Shown piece after piece: positions 51,546-60,446 of a stretch of DNA of 64,000 nt. Numbering within the stretch: position 1 is the stretch's first letter; every line of letters begins with the position of its first letter. The position numbers and the translations under genes were made by a program. The notes under the pieces were generated by a model. That model did no database searches. It was not told where the DNA came from and saw nothing but the letters and a program-made list of their open reading frames with translations. The stretch comes from an uncultured Collinsella sp. (GTDB taxonomy: Bacteria > Actinomycetota > Coriobacteriia > Coriobacteriales > Coriobacteriaceae), in contig CATYEN010000001.1 of assembly GCA_958405565.1 (NCBI GenBank), forward strand, positions 1-64,000. The letters run 5' to 3'.

Positions 51546-52309
51546 AGGAGCATGCCCCCCACCACCAGCATGGCAAGCATCGCGAGCTCGGCCCATTGCA
51601 GAAACCATCCGGCCAAATCCCCCGTCACCCCGCCGAACCGGGACAGGGCAACATGGCGGTACCACGCGAGCACCAAAAGCCCCGCCACCGCCATAAAGGC
51701 GCCGACGGCCTGAGCGCACGCGACCATCCCTGCAGCCGAAGCCGCAGCGAAAGCGCAAAGCGGCACGACGATCGCCGCGCGCTTCTTCGCAGGCGAGAGC
51801 CCCGCGGCCATGCCGTCCGCCCGCGCGGCAGGCCAGCATTCAACGGCGAGTCCCGAAAGCGCGCGGGAGAACACGAGCGAGCACAGAAGCGCGAGGAACA
51901 CCCCCGCCGTAAGCGGCAGCGCGGTGAACAGGGAAAACTGCAGAATAAGGTACACAACAACACCGATGACCCCGAAGGCGCCCGCCCGCGGATCGTGCAT
52001 GATCTCGAGCTTTCGCTCGCGCGGGGCCCAACTTGCAAGCGCATCGGAGGTGTCGCAGAGCCCGTCTAGGTGGATGCCTCCCGTCACCGCCACAGGCAGC
52101 GCCGCGAGCACGGCCGCGACGATGGTCGCGGGCACGCCGAGCAGGTTCGCCACGTGCCCCCACGCCGTCATGAGGAAGCCTTCCGCAAGGCCCACCAGGG
52201 GAAACGCGGCAAGTGCATGGGTTGACCCGAAATCGGTCCAGGCCGATTTCGGGACGGGGATGCGCGAGAACGTTCCGAACGCCGCGCCGATTGCCTCTGC
52301 TATCTTCAC
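51542..52309 (-). CDS. cobS: Adenosylcobalamin (5'-phosphate) synthase
   Basis: This 255-residue integral membrane enzyme joins adenosyl-GDP-cobinamide to alpha-ribazole (phosphate). FGTFSRIPVP near the start, GGIHLDGLCDTSDALAS with the metal-binding aspartates, HDPRAGAFGVIG and RFGGVTGDLAG are all present among about six hydrophobic segments. GTG 52309 overlaps the cobU stop (GTGA), with AAGGA upstream. Confidence 0.94.
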   Translation of the reverse strand: MKIAEAIGAAFGTFSRIPVPKSAWTDFGSTHALAAFPLVGLAEGFLMTAWGHVANLLGVPATIVAAVLAALPVAVTGGIHLDGLCDTSDALASWAPRERKLEIMHDPRAGAFGVIGVVVYLILQFSLFTALPLTAGVFLALLCSLVFSRALSGLAVECWPAARADGMAAGLSPAKKRAAIVVPLCAFAAASAAGMVACAQAVGAFMAVAGLLVLAWYRHVALSRFGGVTGDLAGWFLQWAELAMLAMLVVGGMLL

Positions 52310-52854
52310 CTTGTAGGTCCTTCGCCTTTCATCCACACGGGAATCCCGCATACCACTTCGACTGCATGGTCGGCCAGCGCCGCCACGCCCGCGTTCACGC
52401 GCGCGAGCGCGCGCCTCCATGCCTCGGTCCCTTCATCGTAGCGCATCCCATCGGCGAACACGTCGACGGTGACCACCACCGTATACGCAGCGGCCTGAGC
52501 GAGCCGTTCGATGTCTCCGAGTACCTCGCGCGCCGCAGCGTCAGGGTCACGCGGGGACAAGCCGCCTTCCGCGAAGAGCTCGTTCGCAACCAGGTTGCCC
52601 ACGTCCTCCAAAAGAAGTGTGCAGCCGCGCGGAAGCCCGGGCGCTGCGGCGCCCACGTCACGCGAGCACTCGAGGGTGGAAAACCCTTTGCCTTCGCGCA
52701 GCGCACGATGGCGCGCGATGCGGCGGGCGCCCTCTTCCCCGAAGGGCTCCATCGTTGCCAGGTACACGCGAGGGCCGTCGTGCCCGAGGCACAGGGACTC
52801 GGCGTAGGCGCTCTTGCCGCTCGCGGCGGCGCCGATGACGAGCGTCACCGTCAT
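52306..52854 (-). CDS. cobU: Adenosylcobinamide kinase / adenosylcobinamide-phosphate guanylyltransferase
   Basis: The 182-residue bifunctional enzyme phosphorylates adenosylcobinamide and adds GMP. It has the P-loop VIGAAASGKSAYAE, YLATMEPFGEEGARRIARHR with the guanylylated histidine, LLLEDVGNLVANELF and the C-terminal EVVCGIPVWMKGEG. ATG 52854 overlaps the cobT stop (ATGA). This is the canonical copy; compare the fused, diverged copy at 50544-51545. Confidence 0.93.
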   Translation of the reverse strand: MTVTLVIGAAASGKSAYAESLCLGHDGPRVYLATMEPFGEEGARRIARHRALREGKGFSTLECSRDVGAAAPGLPRGCTLLLEDVGNLVANELFAEGGLSPRDPDAAAREVLGDIERLAQAAAYTVVVTVDVFADGMRYDEGTEAWRRALARVNAGVAALADHAVEVVCGIPVWMKGEGPTR

Positions 52855-53993
52855 TTCCCGGCCTCGAAATGCTCGTAAGCAGCCATGCCAGTCGCCGTGA
52901 ACGTCTTCCCATCCCGGTACACGCGCAGCGCCGAATCCAGAAGGGGCAGATACGCCATGGCGCCCGCGCCCTCGCCCAAGTGCATGCCTGCGTCGAGGGG
53001 TGCCTTTATGCCAAGCTCGCGAAGGAGCTCCTGGCTTGCGGGTTCGCTTGATGCGTGGGTGCCCACGAGGTAACCCAAGGCGTTGGGGCACAGGCGCGCC
53101 GCGCACAGGGCCGCCGTGCAGGATATGACTCCGTCGAGGAGCGCCGGCGCCTTCGAGGCCGCGGCCCCCAGGTAGAAGCCGCACATCGCCGCGATGTCGA
53201 AGCCGCCCACCTTCGAGAGCACGTCGATTGGGTCGGCGGGATCGGGCGAGTTCGCGTCGATAGCGCGCTCGACCACGTCGCGCTTGCGCGCGAGCGAGGC
53301 GTCCGAGAGCCCCGCGCCGCGCCCGACGAGGCTCCGCGCGTCCGCCCGGATGAGCACTGCGGCCACCGCCGCCGAGGTGGTCGTGTTGCCGATGCCCATC
53401 TCGCCCGCGGCGAGAAGGCGCACGCCGGCGCGGGCAAGCCCGCACGCGACGGCAATTCCGACCTCGATCGCGCGCACGGCCCCATCTCGAGACATAGCGG
53501 AGCCGTGCGCGATGTTGCCACTCCCCCGCCGCACGTTCGCGCGCACCATGCGCGCGTCTTCTATGCCCCGGGCCATACCCACGTCGACGGGCACGACCTC
53601 GGCATTCGCGAACGCCGCCATGCGGCAGGCGCTCGTGGCCCCCTCGCACATGTTGCGCGCGACGGCTCGCGTCACGTCTTGCCCGCTTTGCGACACGCCT
53701 TCGGCAACGACCCCGTTGTCGGAGAAGAATACCGCGAGCGCACGGGGAAACTCGGCCACCTCGGCGCTCCCCTGAGCTGCAGCGATACACGCGACGGCGT
53801 CTTCAAAGTCGCCCAATCCCCCCAAGGGGTGCGCGATGGAGTCCCACGCGGCGTACGCGGCGGCGCGGGCGCATTCGTCTGCGGGCGCGATCCGGGAGAG
53901 CGCGGCTTCGAGCACGGCGCCCGGCGCCGACGAGAACGCGCGCTCGACTTCCTCGCGAATGCAGGCAAGCGCGGTTTCGGTTGTTTCAGCCAT
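52851..53993 (-). CDS. cobT: Nicotinate-nucleotide--dimethylbenzimidazole phosphoribosyltransferase
   Basis: This 380-residue enzyme makes alpha-ribazole phosphate by activating the lower ligand base. FFSDNGVVAEGVSQSGQDVT, GEMGIGNTTTSAA, LVGRGAGLSD and the C-terminal DAGMHLGEGAGAMA with the catalytic glutamate are intact. ATG 53993 follows AGGAGA and overlaps the cbiA gene by 8 bases. Because no base-synthesis gene (bluB or bza) is in the window, the actual base used is unknown. Confidence 0.93.
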   Translation of the reverse strand: MAETTETALACIREEVERAFSSAPGAVLEAALSRIAPADECARAAAYAAWDSIAHPLGGLGDFEDAVACIAAAQGSAEVAEFPRALAVFFSDNGVVAEGVSQSGQDVTRAVARNMCEGATSACRMAAFANAEVVPVDVGMARGIEDARMVRANVRRGSGNIAHGSAMSRDGAVRAIEVGIAVACGLARAGVRLLAAGEMGIGNTTTSAAVAAVLIRADARSLVGRGAGLSDASLARKRDVVERAIDANSPDPADPIDVLSKVGGFDIAAMCGFYLGAAASKAPALLDGVISCTAALCAARLCPNALGYLVGTHASSEPASQELLRELGIKAPLDAGMHLGEGAGAMAYLPLLDSALRVYRDGKTFTATGMAAYEHFEAGK

Positions 53994-55368
53994 GCCGTCT
54001 CCTCTCTGCGAACGACGCTGCGGCAGATGCGAACGCGCGCGCAACGTCGGGGTTCGCGGGATAGTACACATGCGGAAAGCCCGCCACCAGGGACGGGGTG
54101 GCCGTCATGCACGGCCAGCCCTTGTCGCGCCGGGGCTTCTGCGCCCAGAAGTCGCCGCCCGGGCAGGTGGACTGCCAGTAATGGAATTCGTGCGCGCGGA
54201 TGCGTGTGCCGCGCGGCCCGTAGAGCCCGTCGCGTTGGGAAGTGAGCTCCACGTACCCGAAATGGGACAGCCTTCCCCCGTTCTCGCTTGCGCCCTCAAG
54301 GGCGCCCGCAACAGGCCAGCGCCGCCCCTCGCTATCGGCGATTTCGCGCTGCAGGTACAGAAACCCACCGCATTCGGCGACCGTCGGCATGCCGGATTCC
54401 ACCGCGCGCCGCACCGCTTCGCGCATCGGCGCGTTCTCGGAGAGCTGCCGCGCATGGAGCTCCGGGTAGCCGCCCCCCAGATAGAGGGCGCTTGTCCCCC
54501 GGGGCAACTCGCTATCACACAGGGGGCTGAAAAAGGCCAGCTCGCAACCAAGGTCCTCGAGCGCGCGCAGGTTCTCCTCGTAGTAGAACGAGAACGCCTC
54601 GTCACGTGCGACGGCGACGATGGGCCGCGCTCCCGCGATCAGCTCCAACCGGTAAGGTTCCTCGCGGATATCGGGTGCCGTCGCCGCTATTTCGAGCAAG
54701 CGATCGACGTCGACGCTCTTTTCCACCAGCTCGGCCATCTTGTCGATGCGCGCGGAGAGCTGCTCGACCTCGTCGGCGGTCACAAGCCCCAGATGCCGGC
54801 TTTCGAGCGAGAACGCCTCGTCGGCGGGGATATTCCCCAAAACTGTGACGCCCGTGTGCTTCTCGATCGCAGGCGCCGCGTAGGCGCAGGCAGCGGCGCT
54901 CGTCTTGTTCAGCACGACGCCGCGCACGTTCGCACAAGGCAGGAACTCGGCGATGCCATGGATTACGGCGGCGAGCGATAAAGACGCCCCGCGCCCGTTC
55001 ACCACTAAAACGACCGGCGTTTCCGTGTCGCGCGCAACCTGGTAGCTACTCGCGTCGGCCACGCCGGGCGCCATGCCGTCGTAGAAGCCCATAACCCCCT
55101 CGAGTACCGCGACATCCGCGCCTGCGGCGCCGCGTGCGAGCAGGGCGCGCAGCGTCGGGGCGTCGGTGAAGAAGCCGTCTAAGTTGCCTGAGCGCGCACC
55201 CACGACGCGGCGATGAAAGAGCGGGTCGATGTAGTCGGGGCCGCATTTGAAGGCCGCGCATGCAAGGCCGCGGCGCGCGAGCGCGCGCAGGAGCGCGCAC
55301 GTTACGACCGTCTTGCCGCTCCCGCTCGAGGGCGCAGTGACCATGAAGCGCGGGATGGACGTGCTCAC
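53986..55368 (-). CDS. cbiA: Cobyrinate a,c-diamide synthase
   Basis: This 460-residue glutamine-dependent enzyme amidates the a and c side chains of cobyrinate. It begins RFMVTAPSSGSGKTVVTCAL (ATP site), has FKCGPDYIDPLFH and LEGVMGFYDG, and ends in an amidotransferase domain with ALYLGGGYPELHA, ECGGFLYLQ (nucleophile Cys) and HEFHYWQS. GTG 55368 overlaps the cbiET stop (GTGA). The length is normal. Confidence 0.94.
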   Translation of the reverse strand: MSTSIPRFMVTAPSSGSGKTVVTCALLRALARRGLACAAFKCGPDYIDPLFHRRVVGARSGNLDGFFTDAPTLRALLARGAAGADVAVLEGVMGFYDGMAPGVADASSYQVARDTETPVVLVVNGRGASLSLAAVIHGIAEFLPCANVRGVVLNKTSAAACAYAAPAIEKHTGVTVLGNIPADEAFSLESRHLGLVTADEVEQLSARIDKMAELVEKSVDVDRLLEIAATAPDIREEPYRLELIAGARPIVAVARDEAFSFYYEENLRALEDLGCELAFFSPLCDSELPRGTSALYLGGGYPELHARQLSENAPMREAVRRAVESGMPTVAECGGFLYLQREIADSEGRRWPVAGALEGASENGGRLSHFGYVELTSQRDGLYGPRGTRIRAHEFHYWQSTCPGGDFWAQKPRRDKGWPCMTATPSLVAGFPHVYYPANPDVARAFASAAASFAERRRHG

Positions 55369-56714
55369 CGGGCGCCGCCTTCCCCACCTGCACCACGTGC
55401 GCTGACGAGGAACACGGGGTTTTGCGCCTTCATAAGATGGTGCGAGCCTACAGCCTCGGCACGGGCGGCCGACACCTGGCACGCCTCGAACCCCTTAAAG
55501 CGCGAACCCGAGAGGAGCGCGCACGCCTCGGTGAGCGTCTCAACGGTGACGCATGGCACGCACAGGCGAACCTGCGAGTTCTTCTCGAGCGCCGCCTCCA
55601 CGATGGAGGGAAGCTCGCCCGCGCTCCCGCCGACGAACACGGCGTCGGGGACGGGCAGTTTCGCGAGCGCTTCGGGGGCGACACCGGGGACAGCATGCAC
55701 GTTGCCGCACCCGAATGCATCCGCGTTCTCTCGGATGAGCCGCACGCCGGCCGCGTTGCGCTCGACCGCCCATACCGACCCCGCTCGCGCGACGAGCGCC
55801 GCCTCGATCGACACGCTCCCCGTGCCGGCACCGACGTCCCACACGGTGTCGGTCGCGGTAAGGCGCAGCTTCGCGAGCGCGACGGCGCGCACCTCCTGCT
55901 TGGTCATGGGAACGTCGCCGCGGATGAAGAGCTCGTCGGGAATGCCCGAGGAAGCGTACGGCCAGCGGGAGATCGCGGCGCGGGATGCGCCCGCAGAGTC
56001 CGCCGTGGAAGAAGCCGCCGCGGGCGCAGACGCGCCGGCCGGCGCCTCGGAGGCTGCGCTAGAGCCCGCAGGCGACCCGGCGCAGCCTGCGAACTCGATA
56101 AGCATCACGTTCAGGTCGTCGAACGTCTGACCTGCGATTTCACTTGCGGTCGCGCAGGTGATGCGCTCGTCGGGGTACGACAGGCGCTCGGCCACCGTCA
56201 CGCGCGCGTCCCCGAAGCCCCCCTGCACAAGCTCGCCCGAAAGCCGCGAGGGGTCTTCCCCGCCCGACGTGGCGAGGAAGAGCTCGCCTGCGCGCTCGGC
56301 CTCGGCCACAATGTCGCACGCCACGCCGTGAGCGCTCACGAAGCGCCAATCCTGCCATGGACGCGCGAGGCGCGCGGCGAGATACGAGGCTGAGCTTATG
56401 CCGGGAATGACGTGCACGTCCACCTGCGCGTCGCCGGAGAGCGCCTCCACCAGGCGGCGCGCGCCGCTGAACAGCCCCACATCGCCCGTCATCACGACCA
56501 CGGCGCGCTGCCACGACGCCGCATCGGTGAGCGCGGCGACGATGTCCGCCGTCTTCACGAGCTCGTATCTCACCACGTCGGGCGGCACGTCGATGCCGGC
56601 AAGCGCGCGATGAGCGCCGATGACCACGTCGGCGATGTCGATCGCGTCGAGCGCCGCGCGCGAGAGCAAGTCGGGGTTTCCGGGCCCCGCCCCGATGATC
56701 GTTACTTTTCGCAT
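55365..56714 (-). CDS. cbiET: Fused precorrin-6Y methyltransferase/decarboxylase CbiE-CbiT (CobL type)
   Basis: The 449-residue enzyme methylates C5 and C15 of the corrin ring and decarboxylates the C12 acetate. CbiE is residues 1 to about 205 (KVTIIGAGPGNPDLL, VVVMTGDVGLFSGARRL, HVIPGISSASYLAA). An unusually long Ala/Ser/Gly linker (about 215-250) leads into CbiT, which begins GIPDELFIRGDVPMTKQEVR and has VWDVGAGTGSVSIEAAL as the SAM site. ATG 56714 follows GGGAGA and overlaps cbiH by 13 bases. Confidence 0.93.
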   Translation of the reverse strand: MRKVTIIGAGPGNPDLLSRAALDAIDIADVVIGAHRALAGIDVPPDVVRYELVKTADIVAALTDAASWQRAVVVMTGDVGLFSGARRLVEALSGDAQVDVHVIPGISSASYLAARLARPWQDWRFVSAHGVACDIVAEAERAGELFLATSGGEDPSRLSGELVQGGFGDARVTVAERLSYPDERITCATASEIAGQTFDDLNVMLIEFAGCAGSPAGSSAASEAPAGASAPAAASSTADSAGASRAAISRWPYASSGIPDELFIRGDVPMTKQEVRAVALAKLRLTATDTVWDVGAGTGSVSIEAALVARAGSVWAVERNAAGVRLIRENADAFGCGNVHAVPGVAPEALAKLPVPDAVFVGGSAGELPSIVEAALEKNSQVRLCVPCVTVETLTEACALLSGSRFKGFEACQVSAARAEAVGSHHLMKAQNPVFLVSARGAGGEGGAR

Positions 56715-57445
56715 GGAATCTCCCGATACCCGCGCGGCGTGACCATACGACCGCCTACGCGCTTCGTGTCCGCGTTGCCGACGAACACGGTGGTGAACAT
56801 GTCGGCGTCGAACTCCCCCAGCTCGGAGAGCCTGCACATGCCCGACTGCTGCCCCTCGCGCCCGATGTTGCGTACCCAGCCGCAGAGCGTGTCGGGGGCC
56901 TTCCATTCGAGCATAATCTTCGCCGCGCGCGAGAGCCTGTCGGCGCGCTTTCTGCTGCGCGGGTTGTACAAACAGATGCAGAAGTCGGCGCTCGCCACAG
57001 CGGCGAGTCTGCGCTCGATGACCTCCCACGGCGTGAGCAGATCGGAGAGCGACACGACCGCGAAGTCGTGGGCAAGCGGGGCGCCGAGCACCGCCGACCC
57101 GCTCTGAGCCGCGGTGGCCCCGGCGATAACTTCCACGTCTACATCGGGGTAGTCCTCCGCAAGCTCCAGCACGGGGCTCGCCATGCCGTACACGCCCGCG
57201 TCACCGCTACACACGAGCGCCACGGCTTCTCCGCTCTGCGCGCGCGAAAGCGCCAGACGGCACCGTTCGACCTCGTGCATCATCGGCGTCGCGAGATGCG
57301 CCGCGTCGGGCACGGCGGCGAGCGCGAGCTCCACGTATTTCGTGTACCCCACAACGATGTCGGCCGCCTCGAGCGCGCGCCGAGCCGCAATCGTCATGCC
57401 GCCGGGGCCGCCCGGGCCGATCCCCACCACGAAGAGCTTTCCCAT
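56702..57445 (-). CDS. cbiH: Precorrin-3B / cobalt-precorrin-3 C17-methyltransferase
   Basis: The 247-residue SAM-dependent enzyme methylates C17 and drives ring contraction. Motifs include VVGIGPGGPGGMTIAA, VVGYTKYVEL, ALVCSGDAGVYGMA, AGATAAQSGSAVLGAPLAHD and FCICLYNPRS. ATG 57445 has AAGGAG five bases upstream and overlaps the cbiG stop (TGATG); GTG 57448 is the alternative. The presence of cbiG and cbiD places it in the oxygen-independent pathway. Confidence 0.93.
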   Translation of the reverse strand: MGKLFVVGIGPGGPGGMTIAARRALEAADIVVGYTKYVELALAAVPDAAHLATPMMHEVERCRLALSRAQSGEAVALVCSGDAGVYGMASPVLELAEDYPDVDVEVIAGATAAQSGSAVLGAPLAHDFAVVSLSDLLTPWEVIERRLAAVASADFCICLYNPRSRKRADRLSRAAKIMLEWKAPDTLCGWVRNIGREGQQSGMCRLSELGEFDADMFTTVFVGNADTKRVGGRMVTPRGYREIPCEK

Positions 57446-58578
57446 CACCGCTCCTTAAACGAAAGTTCGATAGTTACCTTGGAAAACGCAACGGTCACGC
57501 CGCCGTGAGCGAGCTTCGGGAAGATAAGTTTGCCCCCGTCCGCGAGCGCCGCGCGCTCGCACACGTTGTCGACCCCCACCGTCGCGCGCACGAAATCAGA
57601 TGGCGAAACGCTGCCTTCGACCAGCGACAACTCCTCTGCGGAATACGTCGCAAGCGGGATATTGCGCGCGCGGCAGAAGGCGAGCAGACCCTCCTCGTGC
57701 GCCTTCACGTCGATCGTCGCCGCCTCGCGCACGGCCGAAGGCGAGATGCCCGCCTGCCCGCACGCGAGAAGAAACGCCTCCCCGATCGCTTCGGCGCACG
57801 CACCGCGGCGGCACCCTATGCCCGCAACGATGCAGGGCACGACAAGGCGAAGCGGCTCGGGTGCAGGCGCCTGCGCCCGCACGCCCGCCGGCTTCCCCGT
57901 CTCACCGGCGGGCACGACCTCGCCCGTTGTCTCCGCCGCGCGAACGGACGCACCTGCATTCGCGCCAGCGAACGGCGACACGACGATATCGGCCCGAGCG
58001 CGGTCGGACGCAATGTCAACCCCCTCAGGCGGCTGTCCCGAAATCGGCATATCGGAATAGAGCGTCACTCGCCCGCCCGAAAGCAGCCGCGCCGACACTC
58101 GCTTGATAGCCTCGGGATTCGAAACGGCGAGCCCCGCACAGCGCGCCCACGTATCCACCGCCCACACGCCGCGGACGTCGGTCGCCGTGGTGATGACGGG
58201 GATGGCCCCTGCCGCACGGGCCACGGTTTGCGCAAGCTCGTTCGCACCGCCCAAATGCCCCGACAAAAGCGGGATGGCAAAGCGCCCCGCCTCGTCGATC
58301 ACCACAACCGCGGAATCGCTTGCCTTCGAGGCGACATGCGGCGCGATCGCCCGCACGGCAATGCCCGCCGCGCCCACGAACAGAAGCGCGTCCGACGCTT
58401 CCCACGCGAGCGCCGTCCATGCGCGCAGGTCGGCCTTCCCCTCGCCGAACCCACGCGAAACGGAAACGTCCCAGTCAGGGCCATCTTCACCTGTCTGCGC
58501 GCAATCGGAAAGCGCGCGTGCGGTGCGCTCAGCCAACGCATACCCCCTCTCAGTGAACGCTATGCAGGAAACCCTCAT
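57445..58578 (-). CDS. cbiG: Cobalt-precorrin-5A hydrolase
   Basis: This 377-residue enzyme opens the delta-lactone of cobalt-precorrin-5A and releases acetaldehyde, a step only in the anaerobic pathway. The N-terminal domain has LLFVGAAGIAVRAIAPHV and LLSGHLGGANELA. The C-terminal domain has VAGIGCRRGACAEAI, IDVKAHEEGLLAF and ATYSAEEL. A low-complexity stretch of about 45 residues joins them. It starts immediately after the cbiL stop codon. Confidence 0.93.
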   Translation of the reverse strand: MRVSCIAFTERGYALAERTARALSDCAQTGEDGPDWDVSVSRGFGEGKADLRAWTALAWEASDALLFVGAAGIAVRAIAPHVASKASDSAVVVIDEAGRFAIPLLSGHLGGANELAQTVARAAGAIPVITTATDVRGVWAVDTWARCAGLAVSNPEAIKRVSARLLSGGRVTLYSDMPISGQPPEGVDIASDRARADIVVSPFAGANAGASVRAAETTGEVVPAGETGKPAGVRAQAPAPEPLRLVVPCIVAGIGCRRGACAEAIGEAFLLACGQAGISPSAVREAATIDVKAHEEGLLAFCRARNIPLATYSAEELSLVEGSVSPSDFVRATVGVDNVCERAALADGGKLIFPKLAHGGVTVAFSKVTIELSFKER

Positions 58579-59268
58579 CTAGCGCACCACCATCGTCGAG
58601 AAGTAGCTACCCCGATCGGGCACAACGTCGAGCGAGCGGTACACGCGCTCGCCCGGAAGCCCACAATCCTCTACGAGCTCGGCACCGTCGAAGGCGCCCT
58701 CCTCGCGAAGGATGCGCTTCGTGTCCGCAAGCGAGCGGCGCGCCTTCATGACCACCTTCGTCCCCGGCCAGCCGATTGCGCGGCGCACGTCGTCGTAGCC
58801 GCCGGGCACGATGTGCAGAGGCGACGACATCTCGGGCGTGAGGTCGCGCTCGAGCGCCGCGGCGACCGCGCAGAAGCTCGGCACGCCGGGAATGGCGCGC
58901 GCCTCGAACCCGCAGGCGCGCACGTCGGGCGCTATGCGCTGGAAGGTGGCGAAGATGCTCGGGTCCCCCAGGTTCAGCAGCGCGACGTCGCGGGCCGCAT
59001 CCAGGTGCACGACAAGCTCGCGAACAAGCGAGGCATGCTCGGCCGCGCGGCGCTCGAGATCGCGCGTCATCGAGAATCGCACGGGGATCACCGTCTTGCC
59101 TGTAAGGTCGACGGCGCAGCGCACGATGTCGAGCGCGACCATGACCCCGTCCGCCGTCTGCGGTGCGGCGATGACCGGACACGATTCGATTGTGCGGACG
59201 GCCTTGATCGTGAGCAGCTCGGGGTCGCCAGGCCCCGTACCCACCCCGTACAGCACGCCTTTACTCAT
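58579..59268 (-). CDS. cbiL: Precorrin-2 / cobalt-precorrin-2 C20-methyltransferase
   Basis: The 229-residue SAM-dependent methyltransferase carries out the first dedicated ring methylation after cobalt insertion. Visible motifs are LYGVGTGPGDPELLTIKAV, VALLNLGDPSIFATF and AIPGVPSFCAVAAAL. ATG 59268 overlaps the cbiD gene by 8 bases; longer frames enter cbiD and are not used. Confidence 0.93.
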   Translation of the reverse strand: MSKGVLYGVGTGPGDPELLTIKAVRTIESCPVIAAPQTADGVMVALDIVRCAVDLTGKTVIPVRFSMTRDLERRAAEHASLVRELVVHLDAARDVALLNLGDPSIFATFQRIAPDVRACGFEARAIPGVPSFCAVAAALERDLTPEMSSPLHIVPGGYDDVRRAIGWPGTKVVMKARRSLADTKRILREEGAFDGAELVEDCGLPGERVYRSLDVVPDRGSYFSTMVVR

Positions 59269-60445
59269 ACGTCGCCCCCAATTCCCCGATAACTGCATCG
59301 GCGCCCGACGTGCGGAAAAGCTCGCGGCGCTCGGCGTCAAACACGACCGCGGCGATGTCGCATCCGCCCGCCGCGCGGCGGCGCAACCTGTCCTCGATTG
59401 CCGCAGCGAGCGAAGCGCGCGCAGCGTCCCCCACGCCGGCGGCCTCGATTACCTCGAGCGCCGCCGTGGTCGTGACCGACGACATGATATCGCGCACGGT
59501 CTTCGCGCCCGCGCCGGCCAAGGCCGCGTGGGCGGCCAGAATCTCCGCGCGGCAGTCGGCGGTACGCGAATGGGTGTCCATGATGCCGCCCGCGACCTTC
59601 ACCAGCTTGCCGATGTGTCCCACAAGAAGGACATTGGTGAATCCCTCGCGAACGCAGCAATCAATCGCATCGCCCACAAAGTTGGAGATGAAGACCACCG
59701 GCGCACCGTTTAGGTGGAAATGCCCCGAGATGAACTGCGCGCCGTAGTTGCCGGGCGTGAGCACGACTCCGCACCGCCCCATAGCCGCATGCTGCCGGAT
59801 CTCGAGCTCGATGCTGTCGCGCAAGGCAGCGAGGCTGCGCGGCTCGACGATGCCCGTCGTGCCCAGGATGGAGATGCCGTCCTCTATCCCCAGGCGCGGG
59901 TTGAAGGTCTTTTCGGCAAGGGCAACACCCTCGGGTACCGAAATCGTCACAGCAATATTTCCAGAAAAGCCGTGCGCGGCGCACACCTCGCGCACCGCCG
60001 AAGTGATCATCGCGCGCGGCGTCGCGTTGATGGCGGCCGCCCCCACCGGCTGCTCGAGCCCGGGCAACGTCACGCGCCCCACGCCCACGCCGCCATCGAC
60101 GGAAACTTCCGATTCGCGCGCGGGCACGCCCTTGCTGCCCGCAGAACCCGTGCCCGACCCCGCATGTTCCACGCGCGCGTACACGAGTACGCCGTCGGTC
60201 ACATCGGCATCGTCACCTGCGTCCTTTCGCACGGCGCACTGGGCGCACCCCTCGCCGATGCATGCGTCGACCACGTTCGCCTCGACGGGCAGTCCGCCGG
60301 GGGTGACGATCGACACGCGGCCGACGGGCTTTCGTGACAAGAGCATCTCGCAGGCCGCCTTCGCCGCGAGCGCGGCGCAGCTCCCCGTGGTGTAGCCGCA
60401 GCGCAGGCGGGTCGTCCCGGTATATATGTAGTGCTCGAAGGCCAC
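59261..60445 (-). CDS. cbiD: Cobalt-precorrin-5B C1-methyltransferase
   Basis: This 394-residue enzyme methylates C1 in the anaerobic pathway. It begins with RLRCGYTTGSCAALAAKAA, the family signature, and has NPRLGIEDGISILGTTGIV, TPGNYGAQF, FVGDAIDCCVREG and LLVGHIGKLVKVAGGI. GTG 60445 lies one base after the cbiF stop codon. The middle contains a Gly/Ser-rich insertion (about residues 95-130). Confidence 0.93.
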   Translation of the reverse strand: MAFEHYIYTGTTRLRCGYTTGSCAALAAKAACEMLLSRKPVGRVSIVTPGGLPVEANVVDACIGEGCAQCAVRKDAGDDADVTDGVLVYARVEHAGSGTGSAGSKGVPARESEVSVDGGVGVGRVTLPGLEQPVGAAAINATPRAMITSAVREVCAAHGFSGNIAVTISVPEGVALAEKTFNPRLGIEDGISILGTTGIVEPRSLAALRDSIELEIRQHAAMGRCGVVLTPGNYGAQFISGHFHLNGAPVVFISNFVGDAIDCCVREGFTNVLLVGHIGKLVKVAGGIMDTHSRTADCRAEILAAHAALAGAGAKTVRDIMSSVTTTAALEVIEAAGVGDAARASLAAAIEDRLRRRAAGGCDIAAVVFDAERRELFRTSGADAVIGELGATYE

Positions 60446-60446
60446 G

